A DNA stretch of 64,000 nt from Bog-473 sp963843365 (lineage in GTDB: Bacteria; Actinomycetota; Acidimicrobiia; Acidimicrobiales; RAAP-2): the NCBI GenBank assembly GCA_963843365.1, contig CAWJKG010000006.1, forward strand, positions 186,001 to 250,000, in the 5' to 3' direction. Positions 46,531 to 55,150 of this stretch are shown one piece after another (the stretch's first letter is position 1; each line of letters starts with the position of its first letter). The translations under genes were made by a program, and so were the position numbers. The notes below the pieces were generated by a model. The model saw only the letters and a list, made by a program, of their open reading frames with translations, was not told the origin of the DNA and did no database searches.

Positions 46531-48786
46531 TCAGGAGCCGGGCTCCGGGTCGCGCGGCTGGCCGAGGATGCGCTCCGCGATGACGTTGCGCTGCACCTCG
46601 CTCGTGCCGCCGGCAATGGTCAGGCATCGGGTGGAGAGGAAGCCCTCCTCCCAGCGCTGGGCGCTGCCGTCGAGCACGGCGCCGTCGGCGCCGTAGAGCG
46701 CCATGCCCATCTCCTGCACGCGCTGCTCGTGCTCCACGCCGAGCAGCTTGCGCACGCTCGATCCGCTGCCGGGGTCCACGCCCGAGAGCGTGCGCAGGGT
46801 GGAGCGGTGCCCGAGCAGGGCCACCGTCTGGGCCTCGGCGATGAGGTGCCCGAGACGCTCCTCCATGCTGGCGGGCGCCGGCTCGCCTCGTTCGCTGCGG
46901 CGCGCCAGCGTCCGCGTCAGGGCTTCGACACCGGGGCCGAAGGAGGCACCTGTCGACATGGAGACGCGTTCGTTGGCGAGCGTGGTCCGTCCGATGCGCC
47001 AGCCGTCACCCGGCGCGCCCACGACGGCGTCGTCGGGGACGAACACGTCGTTGAAGAAGACCTCGTTGAACATGGCGGCACCGGTCAGCTCGCGCAACGG
47101 CCGGATGTCGAGCCCCTCTGCGTGCATGTCGACGATGAAGTAGGTGATGCCGGCGTGCTTGGCCGCGTCCGGATCGGAGCGGGCCAGGCAGATACCGAAG
47201 TCGGCGATCTGCGCCAGCGAGGTCCACACCTTCTGGCCGTTGAGGACCCAGCCCCCTTCCACCTTGTCGGCCCTCGTGCTCAGGGCGGCCAGGTCGGAGC
47301 CGGCGCCGGGCTCGCTGAAGAGCTGGCACCAGTTGAGCGTGCCGTGCAGCGTGGGCCGCACCCAGCGCTCCTGCTGCTCGGCCGTGCCGTGCGCGATGAG
47401 GGTGGGCAGTGCCCACGCCCCGACCGCCAGGTGCGGCCGCGGCACGCCGGCGGCGGCCAGCTCCTCGTCGATGACCAGCTGCTCGAGCGGAGAGGCACCG
47501 CGGCCCCATGGCGCCGGCCAGTGGGGCATGATCAGCCCGGCCTCGGCGATGGCGGCGCGCTGCTCCTCCGGCGCCACCGCTGCCACCGCGGCCACCGCGG
47601 CGCGCACGTCGTGGCGGAGCGACTCCGCTTCGGGCGGCAGGTCGGCCGCCAGGTTCCGCCGGGCACCGGCGATGGCGAGGGCGGCCACCTCGCTCTCGAG
47701 CGCGCCCACGTCGCCGCCCGCCAGCAACTGCAGGTTGGCCATGGCCCGCTTCAGGTAGAAGTGCGCGTCGTGCTCCCAGGTGAAGCCGATGCCCCCGAGG
47801 AGCTGAATGCACTCCTTGGCGCAGTGCGCCGACGCCCCCAGCGCGACCGCACCCGCGATGCGCGCGCTCAGGTGCCGATCACGGGAGCCGTCATCGTCTC
47901 CCCCGTCGTCCTCGCTCCACGCGGCTGCCGCGTCCCACGCCACCGCCGCGCTCTGCTCGACCGCCACCAGCATGTCGGCCAGCGCGTGCTTCACGGCCTG
48001 GAACTGCCCGATCGGCCGGCCGAACTGGACGCGCACCTTGGCGTAGTCCGAGGCGGTCTCGAGGCACCAGCGGGCGACGCCTGCGCTCTCGGCCGCACCG
48101 AGCGTCAGGGCCAGGCCGCGCACGTCCGCGTCGGAGACCATGACCTGGTCGCCGCGCCCGACGGTGACCCCGCCGACGACCAGCTGGCCCATGGCCCGGG
48201 TGCCGTCGAGCGCGGGCAGCGCCTCGACGGTGACCGCGTCGCCCAGGGCCTCGCGGTCGAGCAGGAGCCAGTCGGACCCGGCCCCCTCGTCCAGCGGGAG
48301 CAGCACCAGACGGGCGGTGGGGAGACCGAGCACAGGCCGCACGGCGCCCTCGAGCACCAGCGCCCCGTCCGCCGCCTCCCGCCAGGGCAGTGGCGTGGCG
48401 CCCAGCGCCACCGCGGCCGTGAGGGAACCGTCGGCCAGTCCGCGCAGCCACTCGGCCGGGGCCGGCGCCGGGCCGTACTGGCGGCGGGCCAGCGCGGCCG
48501 ACACGAGCACGGTCGGGAGGAGCGGCCCGGGGAAGAGGGCGTGCCCGAGTTCCTCGAGGACCACCGCCAGCTCCGCCACGCCGAAGCCCTGCCCGCCCTG
48601 CTCCTCGGCCAGGTGCAGACCGAGCCAACCCTGGCCGGCCATCTTCTCCCACGCCGCCGGCAACTCGCCCGCGCCGGCGGGCGCTTCGGCCACCTGGCGC
48701 GGCACGCTGGGAGGGCAGTGGGTCTGGGCCCAGCGCAGGGCCGTGGCCCGCAGGGCCTCGTGGTCCTCGGTGACGGCGATCGGCAT
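46531..48786 (-). CDS. tandem-fused acyl-CoA dehydrogenase (FadE34-like)
   Basis: At 751 residues this is about twice a normal ACAD. Residues 1-375 form a short-type unit (YAKVRVQFGRPIGQFQAVKH, GGIGFTWEHDAHFYLKRA). Residues 385-751 form a long-type unit (WCQLFSEPGAGSDLAALSTR, QKVWTSLAQIADFGICLARS, GGTSEVQRNVIAERILGQP). This is the arrangement of mycobacterial FadE34, which handles steroid or bile-acid side-chain CoA esters. ATG 48786 overlaps the ferredoxin stop in TAATG, so the ferredoxin and this dehydrogenase are translationally coupled in one operon behind the P450 at 49087. Confidence 0.92.
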   Translation of the reverse strand: MPIAVTEDHEALRATALRWAQTHCPPSVPRQVAEAPAGAGELPAAWEKMAGQGWLGLHLAEEQGGQGFGVAELAVVLEELGHALFPGPLLPTVLVSAALARRQYGPAPAPAEWLRGLADGSLTAAVALGATPLPWREAADGALVLEGAVRPVLGLPTARLVLLPLDEGAGSDWLLLDREALGDAVTVEALPALDGTRAMGQLVVGGVTVGRGDQVMVSDADVRGLALTLGAAESAGVARWCLETASDYAKVRVQFGRPIGQFQAVKHALADMLVAVEQSAAVAWDAAAAWSEDDGGDDDGSRDRHLSARIAGAVALGASAHCAKECIQLLGGIGFTWEHDAHFYLKRAMANLQLLAGGDVGALESEVAALAIAGARRNLAADLPPEAESLRHDVRAAVAAVAAVAPEEQRAAIAEAGLIMPHWPAPWGRGASPLEQLVIDEELAAAGVPRPHLAVGAWALPTLIAHGTAEQQERWVRPTLHGTLNWCQLFSEPGAGSDLAALSTRADKVEGGWVLNGQKVWTSLAQIADFGICLARSDPDAAKHAGITYFIVDMHAEGLDIRPLRELTGAAMFNEVFFNDVFVPDDAVVGAPGDGWRIGRTTLANERVSMSTGASFGPGVEALTRTLARRSERGEPAPASMEERLGHLIAEAQTVALLGHRSTLRTLSGVDPGSGSSVRKLLGVEHEQRVQEMGMALYGADGAVLDGSAQRWEEGFLSTRCLTIAGGTSEVQRNVIAERILGQPRDPEPGS

Positions 48787-49022
48787 TACGTCTTCTCCTC
48801 GAGCGGTACCTCGGCGCCGGCGCGCCAGAGGGAGATGGCACCGACGGGGCAACCCTGCGCGGCGGTGTGCAGCCGCTCCTCCCCGGTGGCCGTGGCGTCG
48901 ACCACGACGGCATAGCCCTCGTCGCTGAGGTCGAACGTCTCTGGCGCCCAGAAGACGCAGTTGCCCGACCCCATGCAGCGGTCCCGGTCGATCCTGACTT
49001 CCAGTGGTTCGCCCGCCGTCAC
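48786..49022 (-). CDS. [3Fe-4S]-type ferredoxin
   Basis: This 78-residue ferredoxin has the cluster ligands Cys16, Cys22 (CMGSGNC) and Cys58 (QGCPVGAI). Ser19 lies at the position of the missing fourth ligand, as in actinobacterial P450-partner ferredoxins. The usual APETF motif follows the second Cys. It would pass electrons to the P450 encoded 64 bases upstream. The start ATG 49022 follows directly from family alignment. Its stop overlaps the fused ACAD start. Confidence 0.94.
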   Translation of the reverse strand: MTAGEPLEVRIDRDRCMGSGNCVFWAPETFDLSDEGYAVVVDATATGEERLHTAAQGCPVGAISLWRAGAEVPLEEKT

Positions 49023-49086
49023 GCCGCACGCGCCGCTCCGTACTCACCGTGGCCGCCGCGTCGCGTTCCCGCCCATCTCCTTGAAA

Positions 49087-50334
49087 CTAGCCCCCAGGCG
49101 TGAAGACCACGGGAAGGGAGAGAGGCGAGCGGAACGCCATCCCTTCGATGTGGGGCGGGTCGGCGTCGGGGTCCAAGGTGAACGGACCGAGGCGATCGAG
49201 CAGGGTGTTGATGGCGATGCGCGACTCCATCCGGGCGAGATGCATGCCCAGGCACACGTGGACGCCGAAGCCGAAGCCCACGTGCTGGCGCTGGGAACGG
49301 AACATGTCGAAGCGGTCCGGATCGTCGTACTTGCGTTCGTCCCGGTTGGCCGCTCCGATGAGGAGGGCGAGGTCGGCGCCCTTCTCGATGGCGACGCCGG
49401 CCAGCTCCGTGTCGCAGGTGGCCCGGCGCAGAATGACGGTGACCGGCGGCTCCCAGCGCACCACCTCCTCGAAGGCCTGCGGGAAGAGGGAACGGTCGGC
49501 GGCCAGGGCGTCGAACTGGACCTGGTCCTGGAGGAGCGCGTACAGCAGGCTGCCCGAGGCGCGGTAGGTGGTCTCGACGCCGGCCGGCAGCAGCAGGCGG
49601 AGGAAGGAGATGATCTCCTCGTCGCTCAGGTGGGCCCCCTCGACCTCCGTCCGCACGAGATCGCTGATGAGGTCGTCCCCCGGAGCGCGCCGCCGCTCCG
49701 CCATGACGTCGGCGAAGTAGTCGCGCAGCGCGGCGGAGGCGGCCATGCCGCGGTCCCAGTTGGCGGCCACACTGGTCAGCTCGAGTGCCCAGCGCTGGAA
49801 GATCGGGTAGTCCTCGCGGGGCAGGCCCAGAATGCGGGCGATCACCTGCACGGGGAAATTGAACGTCACCGAGCGCACCAGGTCCGTGCGCCCCTCGTCA
49901 ATGAAGGTGTCGATCAGCTCGTTGACGACGAGCGCCACGAGCTCCTCCTCCCAACGCTCCAGCATCTTGGAGCGGAAGCTGCCGGCGACGAGCGTGCGGA
50001 TGGAGCGGTGCTCGGGCTCGTCCATCTGCAAAATGGTGCGGCCCATCACCATGCCGACGATCTCGCCGTAGATGGCGGAGGAGTAGGTCTCGTTGTCGCG
50101 CAGCACCTGCACGACCTCGTCGAAGCCGAAGACGGTGACGGGTGCCGGCTTGGTCGGGTCGGCGATCTCGGCGCCTTCACCGAGGTCGATGGGGCCGACG
50201 TGCACCGGGCTCTCCCGGCACAGCGCGTGCATCGCCGGGTACGGGTCGCGGATGGTGCCCCCGACGACGTCCTTCAGCTCGTAGGGATCAAAGGGGACTG
50301 CCGCTGCATCGGCCGTCGAGTTCGGTCCTGGCAT
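49087..50334 (-). CDS. cytochrome P450 with adjacent ferredoxin
   Basis: This 415-residue P450 has the start VPFDPYELKDVVGGTIRDPY, I-helix motif LLPAGVETTYRASG, K-helix EEVVR, AANRDERKYDDPDRFD and the heme loop FGFGVHVCLGMHLAR. ATG 50334 has GGAGGAG four bases upstream. It is the first gene of the P450-ferredoxin-fused ACAD operon. Hydroxylation to an acid and then side-chain dehydrogenation is therefore a coherent route (inference). A palindrome copy lies 49 bases upstream. The I-helix has Glu-Thr-Thr in place of the more common Asp/Glu-Thr. Confidence 0.94.
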   Translation of the reverse strand: MPGPNSTADAAAVPFDPYELKDVVGGTIRDPYPAMHALCRESPVHVGPIDLGEGAEIADPTKPAPVTVFGFDEVVQVLRDNETYSSAIYGEIVGMVMGRTILQMDEPEHRSIRTLVAGSFRSKMLERWEEELVALVVNELIDTFIDEGRTDLVRSVTFNFPVQVIARILGLPREDYPIFQRWALELTSVAANWDRGMAASAALRDYFADVMAERRRAPGDDLISDLVRTEVEGAHLSDEEIISFLRLLLPAGVETTYRASGSLLYALLQDQVQFDALAADRSLFPQAFEEVVRWEPPVTVILRRATCDTELAGVAIEKGADLALLIGAANRDERKYDDPDRFDMFRSQRQHVGFGFGVHVCLGMHLARMESRIAINTLLDRLGPFTLDPDADPPHIEGMAFRSPLSLPVVFTPGG

Positions 50335-50382
50335 GTCGCTCCTCCAACCCCGTTTGAGTCCGGGTGTCATACTGAGTGGGAC

Positions 50383-50396
50383 CTGACTCCCGTGTC
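50383..50396. promoter_or_regulatory. operator-like palindrome TGACTCCCGTGTCA
   Basis: This matches TGACACnnGTGTCA at 11 of 12 fixed positions in the divergent region between the P450 (start 50334) and the TetR regulator (start 50600). An extra half-site GGGTGTCA lies at 50361-50368. On the plus strand it runs into TGTATAG, an extended -10-like sequence, so it may control the regulator's own promoter. Confidence 0.6.
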
Positions 50397-50599
50397 ATGT
50401 ATAGCAAACGATCGTTCGGGAGGTCGGGCAACCGTGGTTGTCGGCCATGGACAGGGCCGACGGCGCCCGCAGAGACGCCGGCTACAGGGGTCGGAGGGAT
50501 CCGGCAACGGCAGACGCACCGGCAACAGGCAGGGGCCGGCGGAACGATCGGCCGCAGTGCCACACCCAGGGGCCGGAGGGCGGAAGAATAGGACCGAAG

Positions 50600-51253
50600 A
50601 TGACCATCCACACGGAGACCGAAGGAGGGACGCCCGCCGGACGCGTCGGGGCCGCGCCCGGCGAGGGGTCCACCACCCGTCGCCGCATCCTCGAGATCGC
50701 GCTGACGCTGATGGCCCAACGCGGCGTGGACGGGACGAGCATGCGGGACCTGGCCTCGGCGGCGGGCCTGAACGTGGCCTCGCTGTACCACTACTTCCCG
50801 AGCAAGCGGGACCTGCTGGAATCGGTCCTGATCGAGCAGGGCTTCCTCCCCATCCGGCCCGTGCACGTGGCGTCCCATGACGGCGGGCCCGAGGTCGAGC
50901 CGCTCACCCTGGCGCAGCTCCTGGCCGAGATCATGAGCTCCATGTTCGAGGTGGAGGACTTCGTCCGGCTCATGGTGGGCGAGGCGATGCGCGGCGAGGC
51001 GACGGCACGCGCCGTCGGCCTCGACCTCTTCGCCTCCTTCGAACGCAGCATCGAGGACTGGGTCACCGCCAACCGCCCCGATCTCACCGAGGGTCCGGGG
51101 GCCGCCGCGGTGGCCCGCCTGCTCAGCGCCATGGTGGTCGGGATCTTCATTCAGCACGCCGCCGACGTGCTCGGCGAGGAGGGGGATGACCTCGCCGCCC
51201 TGTCCCTCGGACGGGCCCGCGAGGCGGCCTCCATCCTCCAGCCGCCGGACTGA
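50600..51253 (+). CDS. TetR/AcrR-family transcriptional regulator
   Basis: This 217-residue protein has an N-terminal TetR DNA-binding domain (RRRILEIALTLMAQRGVDGT, then MRDLASAAGLNVASLYHYFP with the helix-turn-helix at about residues 48-69). The helical ligand-binding C-terminal domain is unlike its neighbours, as usual. TetR regulators bind palindromes and release them when a ligand, often an acyl-CoA, binds. It is divergent from the P450 operon, with one operator copy between them, so it is the most likely local regulator of the TGACACnnGTGTCA sites. Confidence 0.92.
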   Translation: MTIHTETEGGTPAGRVGAAPGEGSTTRRRILEIALTLMAQRGVDGTSMRDLASAAGLNVASLYHYFPSKRDLLESVLIEQGFLPIRPVHVASHDGGPEVEPLTLAQLLAEIMSSMFEVEDFVRLMVGEAMRGEATARAVGLDLFASFERSIEDWVTANRPDLTEGPGAAAVARLLSAMVVGIFIQHAADVLGEEGDDLAALSLGRAREAASILQPPD

Positions 51254-51260
51254 GGCCCCG

Positions 51261-51764
51261 TTGGCCGACGCGCGCTCCACCCCCGCCGCGGCGCCGACCG
51301 CGGTCGCCGTCGCTGCGTTCACCGTGCCGCCAGAGGTCGTATGGGCCTATCGCCTCGACTTCGCCAACCTGCCCGCCTACAACCCCGACGTGACGGGCGT
51401 CACCCGGGTGGTCGACGGGAGCGATGGCGTGCACGGGCCCGGTGCCCGCTACACCTTCGGGCTGGCCGACCCGCGCCGGCCGGGTGGGACACAGCCCATT
51501 GAGCTGTGGATCGTGGACGCGGTCTCACCCACGCTGGTCACCGCCGCCATGTCCGGCGGCAGCGATGCCTACGAGGAGTTCGTGGTGCGGCCGCTCGACG
51601 GCGGCGGCTGCGAAGCGACGCTGACGCTCTGGGTCACGTTGCCCGACGGCCTCCCCGAGGACGTCAAGACCGCGGCGGCCGCCGGCAGCCTGGAGTCCAT
51701 CAACAAGGAGCTCCGCCTCATGAAGGAGAACCTGGAGGGCGACGCCGCCCCGGCCGCCTCCTGA
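51261..51764 (+). CDS. SRPBCC-family protein
   Basis: This 167-residue START/Bet v1-like protein has VAAFTVPPEVVWAYRLDFAN near the start, GARYTFGLADPRRPGG, VTAAMSGGSDAYEEFVVRPL and a C-terminal helix LESINKELRLMKENLEG. It is probably a lipid- or steroid-binding protein or cyclase. The TTG start at 51261 keeps the usual family N-terminus, and I see no ATG or GTG in a suitable place. It lies seven bases after the TetR gene, so it is co-transcribed with it, and is followed by a strong hairpin. Confidence 0.72.
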   Translation: MADARSTPAAAPTAVAVAAFTVPPEVVWAYRLDFANLPAYNPDVTGVTRVVDGSDGVHGPGARYTFGLADPRRPGGTQPIELWIVDAVSPTLVTAAMSGGSDAYEEFVVRPLDGGGCEATLTLWVTLPDGLPEDVKTAAAAGSLESINKELRLMKENLEGDAAPAAS

Positions 51765-51784
51765 GGCCGCCTCCCGAGGCGGCC
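51765..51784. terminator. strong GC hairpin after SRPBCC gene
   Basis: GGCCGCCTC-CC-GAGGCGGCC forms a nine-pair perfect stem starting at the base after the stop codon, between convergent genes. The two-base loop must open slightly, so effectively eight pairs. No U-tract. Confidence 0.6.
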
Positions 51785-51816
51785 CTCTGCGGGGCTTCTG
51801 TGGGACTGCTGCGGCG

Positions 51817-52248
51817 CTAGTGGCTGTAGTGCGCGTCGGCGTCGGCGAGGCGCTCGGCCAGGTGGGCCAGCATCTTCAGGCTGATGCCCGGGGTCGCCAC
51901 CAACATGGACTTGAACTCACGGGAGTCGAAGACGAGCACCTCCATGTCGGTCTCGGCCACGACGTTCGCCGTGCGGATCCCTCCGTGCAGCAGTGCCAAC
52001 TCGCCGAAGTAGCCCCCGGGAGTGAACTCCGCCACCTGACGCTTCCCGATGCGGCACGACGCGATCCCCACGAGCACGAGGAAGAACTCACAGCCGATCG
52101 TGCCCTGTTCGGTCAGGACCGTGCCCTTCTCCACATTGATGTGGGTGCCGAGCTGGGCGATGGTCCGAAGCTCGCTCTGCGAGCACCCGGAGAAGAGTGG
52201 CACTTCTTTCAGGAGGTCGATCTGCTGCTTGGGAATCCGATGCCGCAC
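51817..52248 (-). CDS. stand-alone cyclic nucleotide-binding domain protein
   Basis: This 143-residue protein has the CRP/CNBD beta-barrel only: LLKEVPLFSGCSQSELRTIA, VLTEQGTIGCEFFLVLVG, the phosphate-binding cassette GGYFGELALLHGGIRTANVV, and EVLVFDSREFKSMLVATPGI. It lacks the CRP winged helix, so it is not a DNA-binding regulator by itself. It may sense cAMP and act on a partner. The GTG start at 52248 is one of several possible starts. It lies downstream of the acyl-CoA synthetase gene, 104 bases away. Confidence 0.8.
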   Translation of the reverse strand: MRHRIPKQQIDLLKEVPLFSGCSQSELRTIAQLGTHINVEKGTVLTEQGTIGCEFFLVLVGIASCRIGKRQVAEFTPGGYFGELALLHGGIRTANVVAETDMEVLVFDSREFKSMLVATPGISLKMLAHLAERLADADAHYSH

Positions 52249-52352
52249 CTCGCCACCTGCCCTGGGTTTGAACTGTTTGGGAACGCCCGTTGGAGCGTAT
52301 CTTCCCCACCCCCCGAGCGCCGGGTCCTTGGGCTGGTGATGGCGCTGCCGGC

Positions 52353-53978
52353 TCACCCGCCGTCCCGCAGGCGCTGCCGCAGGACGAACTTCTGGACCTT
52401 GCCCGAGGGGGTCCGGGGCAGCTCGTCCACGACCCGGATCTCCTCGGGCCACTTCTGCCGGGTCAGGCCGGCCTCTTGGAGGTGCGTCCGCAGCGCGTCC
52501 AAGTCGGGGGCCTCGCTCCCCGGCTGCATACGGAAGAACGCACAGCCGTGCTCCCCGAGACGCTCGTCCGGTGCGGCCACGACCGCCACCTCCGCCACCC
52601 CCTTCATGTGGGCCAGCAACTGCTCGACCTCGGCCGCACTGACGTTCTCCCCGCCCCTGATGATGATGTCCTTCACGCGATCGGTGATGGTCAGGTAGCC
52701 GTCGGCGTCGATCACGCCGATGTCGCCGGTGCTGAACCAACCCTCGGGGTCGATGAACTCCGCGTTGAGTGCCGGATCCGTGTACCCGGCGAAGCGGTCG
52801 GGCCCGCGGCTGAGGATCTCGCCGGGCTCCCCCACCGCCACGTCGCGGCCGTCCTCGTCGACGGTCCTGATCTCGACCCACGCCATCGGCCTGCCGTCGG
52901 TGTGGATGCGCTTCTCCTTCGGCGCGTCGTGCAGCGACCCCGTGATGGACGGGTGTTCCGTCGACCCGTACGAGCGCACGAGCGAGATCCCGAGCGAATC
53001 GGCACGCTCGGCCACCGCATTGGGGATGGGCGAGCCGCCGAGCCCCACGTACCGCATGAGCTCGACGTGCTCGGGACCGAACCCGGGGGCGTCGAGCAGG
53101 CTGGTGAAGAAGAAGGTCGACCCGCTGCCGGCGGCGATGTGCTCCTCCACCATGGCGTCCAGGACGGTGGGTGGGTCCCAGCCGTCGATCATGTAGATCG
53201 GTCGTCGGCTGTAGAGCGGGCACAGCAGCCCGCCGAGCATGCCGATGGCATGGCCCACGGGGGCGCCCACCAGGCTCGGCAGGTCGCGCATGGACTGATG
53301 GTCCGACAGCTGCCGCACCTCGCACCCCAATGTGCGGTGCGTGTGCACGACGCCCTTGGGGTCCGCCGTCGTGCCCGACGTGTACCCGATCAGCGCGGGG
53401 CCGTCGGGGTCGACGTGCGCCGGCCCGCTGACGGGGTCCGCCGACCGTAGGTCGTCGAAGCGCAGGTACCCGGCCCCGTCGTCGGGGAGGTCACCGACCA
53501 CGACGACGTGCTCCAGAGCCGCCGCCCCGTCGCGCACGCCGGCCAGGTCGGCCAGATAGTCGCGCTGGCCGATGCGTGACACGATCACCAGGGCGCGGGC
53601 GCCGCTCTGGCGCAGGATGAAGCCGAGCTCCTTGGGGCCGTAGAAGTGGACGATCGGCACCAGGGTGACGCCGATCATGCTGCAGGCGTAGAAGGTGATG
53701 GCGGCCTCGACCCAATTGGGGAGCTGGAACGCCACCATGTCGCCGGGGCCGAGCCCGAGCGCGCGCAGGCCCCCGGCGACCCGCAGCGACTCCTCGTACA
53801 CGTCGCCGACAGTGCCGAGATACGGGTTGGTGGGCGACCAGATGCGGAACCGCCGCGTCGTGTCCTCCAGGAGGCAGTCGCGCAGGAACTCGCCGAGCGT
53901 GCGGTCGTCCCAGGCGCCCTCGGCGAGGTAGCGCGCCGCCAGCTCGGGCGGCACCGGGCGCAGCTCGAAGGTGGTCAC
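52353..53978 (-). CDS. AMP-dependent acyl-CoA synthetase
   Basis: This 541-residue ANL enzyme has IGYTSGTTADPKGVVHTHRT (A3), SYGSTEHPSITGSL (A5), GWFSTGDIGVIDADGY (A7), DRVKDIIIRGGENVSAAEVE (A8) and the catalytic Lys in RTPSGKVQKFVLRQ (A10). It makes an acyl-CoA for the ACAD next to it. GTG 53978 overlaps the stop of the short-type ACAD at 53975 (GTGA), so the two genes are one operon controlled from the palindrome at 55107. Confidence 0.94.
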   Translation of the reverse strand: MTTFELRPVPPELAARYLAEGAWDDRTLGEFLRDCLLEDTTRRFRIWSPTNPYLGTVGDVYEESLRVAGGLRALGLGPGDMVAFQLPNWVEAAITFYACSMIGVTLVPIVHFYGPKELGFILRQSGARALVIVSRIGQRDYLADLAGVRDGAAALEHVVVVGDLPDDGAGYLRFDDLRSADPVSGPAHVDPDGPALIGYTSGTTADPKGVVHTHRTLGCEVRQLSDHQSMRDLPSLVGAPVGHAIGMLGGLLCPLYSRRPIYMIDGWDPPTVLDAMVEEHIAAGSGSTFFFTSLLDAPGFGPEHVELMRYVGLGGSPIPNAVAERADSLGISLVRSYGSTEHPSITGSLHDAPKEKRIHTDGRPMAWVEIRTVDEDGRDVAVGEPGEILSRGPDRFAGYTDPALNAEFIDPEGWFSTGDIGVIDADGYLTITDRVKDIIIRGGENVSAAEVEQLLAHMKGVAEVAVVAAPDERLGEHGCAFFRMQPGSEAPDLDALRTHLQEAGLTRQKWPEEIRVVDELPRTPSGKVQKFVLRQRLRDGG

Positions 53979-55069
53979 GCCGACTCGATGAACAGCGCGG
54001 CCAGTCGATGACGTTGCGATGCGGCGCCACCGGCCAGGAGATCGTTCTGCTTCACCCGCTTGAAGAGGAAGTGGGCATCGTTGGCCCACGTGAACCCCAC
54101 GCCGCCGTGCAGCTGGATGTCGTCACCCGTCACGCGCACGCCGGCATCCGCCGCGTAGCTCGACGCCATGGCGGCCGCCTGCACCCGCTCGGGCGCCTCC
54201 GTGTCGGACGCCCAGGCGGCGAACTGGAAGCCGGCCCGAGCCATCTCGACCTGCTGGAACATCTCGACGAGCCGATGCCGCACCGTCTGGTAGGTCGCGA
54301 CCGGCTTGTCGAAGACGATGCGTTCCGAGGTGTAGGCGATGGCCTCGGCCAGGGCGCGGTCGGCGGCACCCACGGTCTCGGCCGCCAAGGCGACGGCGAT
54401 GTCGTCCTGCACCCGCTGCCACAGGAGGCCCTGGCTCCCGGGCGGCCCCAGCGGGACGACGGGCGTCTCGTCGAGCACCAGCCGGGCCAGCTTGCGGGTG
54501 GGGTCCAGCGACGGGACGAGCTCGGCCTCGGGCGACTCGAGCAGGTAGGAGCGGACGCCCTCCTCGCTGCGGGCCACGACGATGACCCAGTCGGCCGTGT
54601 GCCCGTCGACCACAACGGGCTTCTCGCCGCTCACGACCCATTGGGCCGCCTTGCGGCGCGCCCGCGTGCGCACGGTCTGCAGGGGATCACCGTGGCCCTG
54701 CTCCCCCAGCGCAATGGTGCCGCGCCGCGCGCCCGATGCCAGGTCGGCCAGCAACTCCGTCGCGCCGAGCGCACGGGCGGCCAGGGTGGCCGCAACCGCA
54801 GACGAGAAGAACGGGCCGGGCAGCGGGATCCGTCCCATCTGCTCGAGCACGATGCACATTTCGAGCAGGCCCACGCCGCTGCCGCCGTACTCCTCGGGTA
54901 TCAGGAGGCCCGTCCACCCCAGATCGACCAGCGTGGACCACAGCGCGGGCGTGATGCCCTCGGGCTCCTCCGCCAGGGCGCGCAGCGTGTCGGGCCCGCA
55001 CTCGCGCTCGAGCGCGCCGCGCGCAACCTCCTGCAGTGCGAGCTGTTCGTCGTCGTACGTGAAGTCCAC
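53975..55069 (-). CDS. acyl-CoA dehydrogenase (short-type subunit)
   Basis: This 364-residue ACAD starts MDFTYDDEQLALQEVARGAL and has TSERIVFDKPVATYQTVRHR and the short-type signature LHGGVGFTWANDAHFLFKR. The GTG start at 55069 has GGGGAGG just upstream. It is divergent from the long-type ACAD at 55151 with a palindrome copy between them, the same arrangement as 38459/39685, so the two products probably form a mixed tetramer. Downstream it is coupled to the acyl-CoA synthetase. Confidence 0.93.
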   Translation of the reverse strand: MDFTYDDEQLALQEVARGALERECGPDTLRALAEEPEGITPALWSTLVDLGWTGLLIPEEYGGSGVGLLEMCIVLEQMGRIPLPGPFFSSAVAATLAARALGATELLADLASGARRGTIALGEQGHGDPLQTVRTRARRKAAQWVVSGEKPVVVDGHTADWVIVVARSEEGVRSYLLESPEAELVPSLDPTRKLARLVLDETPVVPLGPPGSQGLLWQRVQDDIAVALAAETVGAADRALAEAIAYTSERIVFDKPVATYQTVRHRLVEMFQQVEMARAGFQFAAWASDTEAPERVQAAAMASSYAADAGVRVTGDDIQLHGGVGFTWANDAHFLFKRVKQNDLLAGGAASQRHRLAALFIESA

Positions 55070-55106
55070 GGCCTCCCCTACGTCTGGCTCATCGCCGCGC
55101 CATCCC

Positions 55107-55120
55107 TGACACTGGCGTCA
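55107..55120. promoter_or_regulatory. operator-like palindrome TGACACTGGCGTCA
   Basis: This matches TGACACnnGTGTCA at 11 of 12 fixed positions. It is centred in the 81-base divergent region between short-type and long-type ACAD genes (starts 55069 and 55151), just as at 39640. Confidence 0.6.
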
Positions 55121-55150
55121 GAGTACACGGTGGTCGGATACCCTTCCCTC

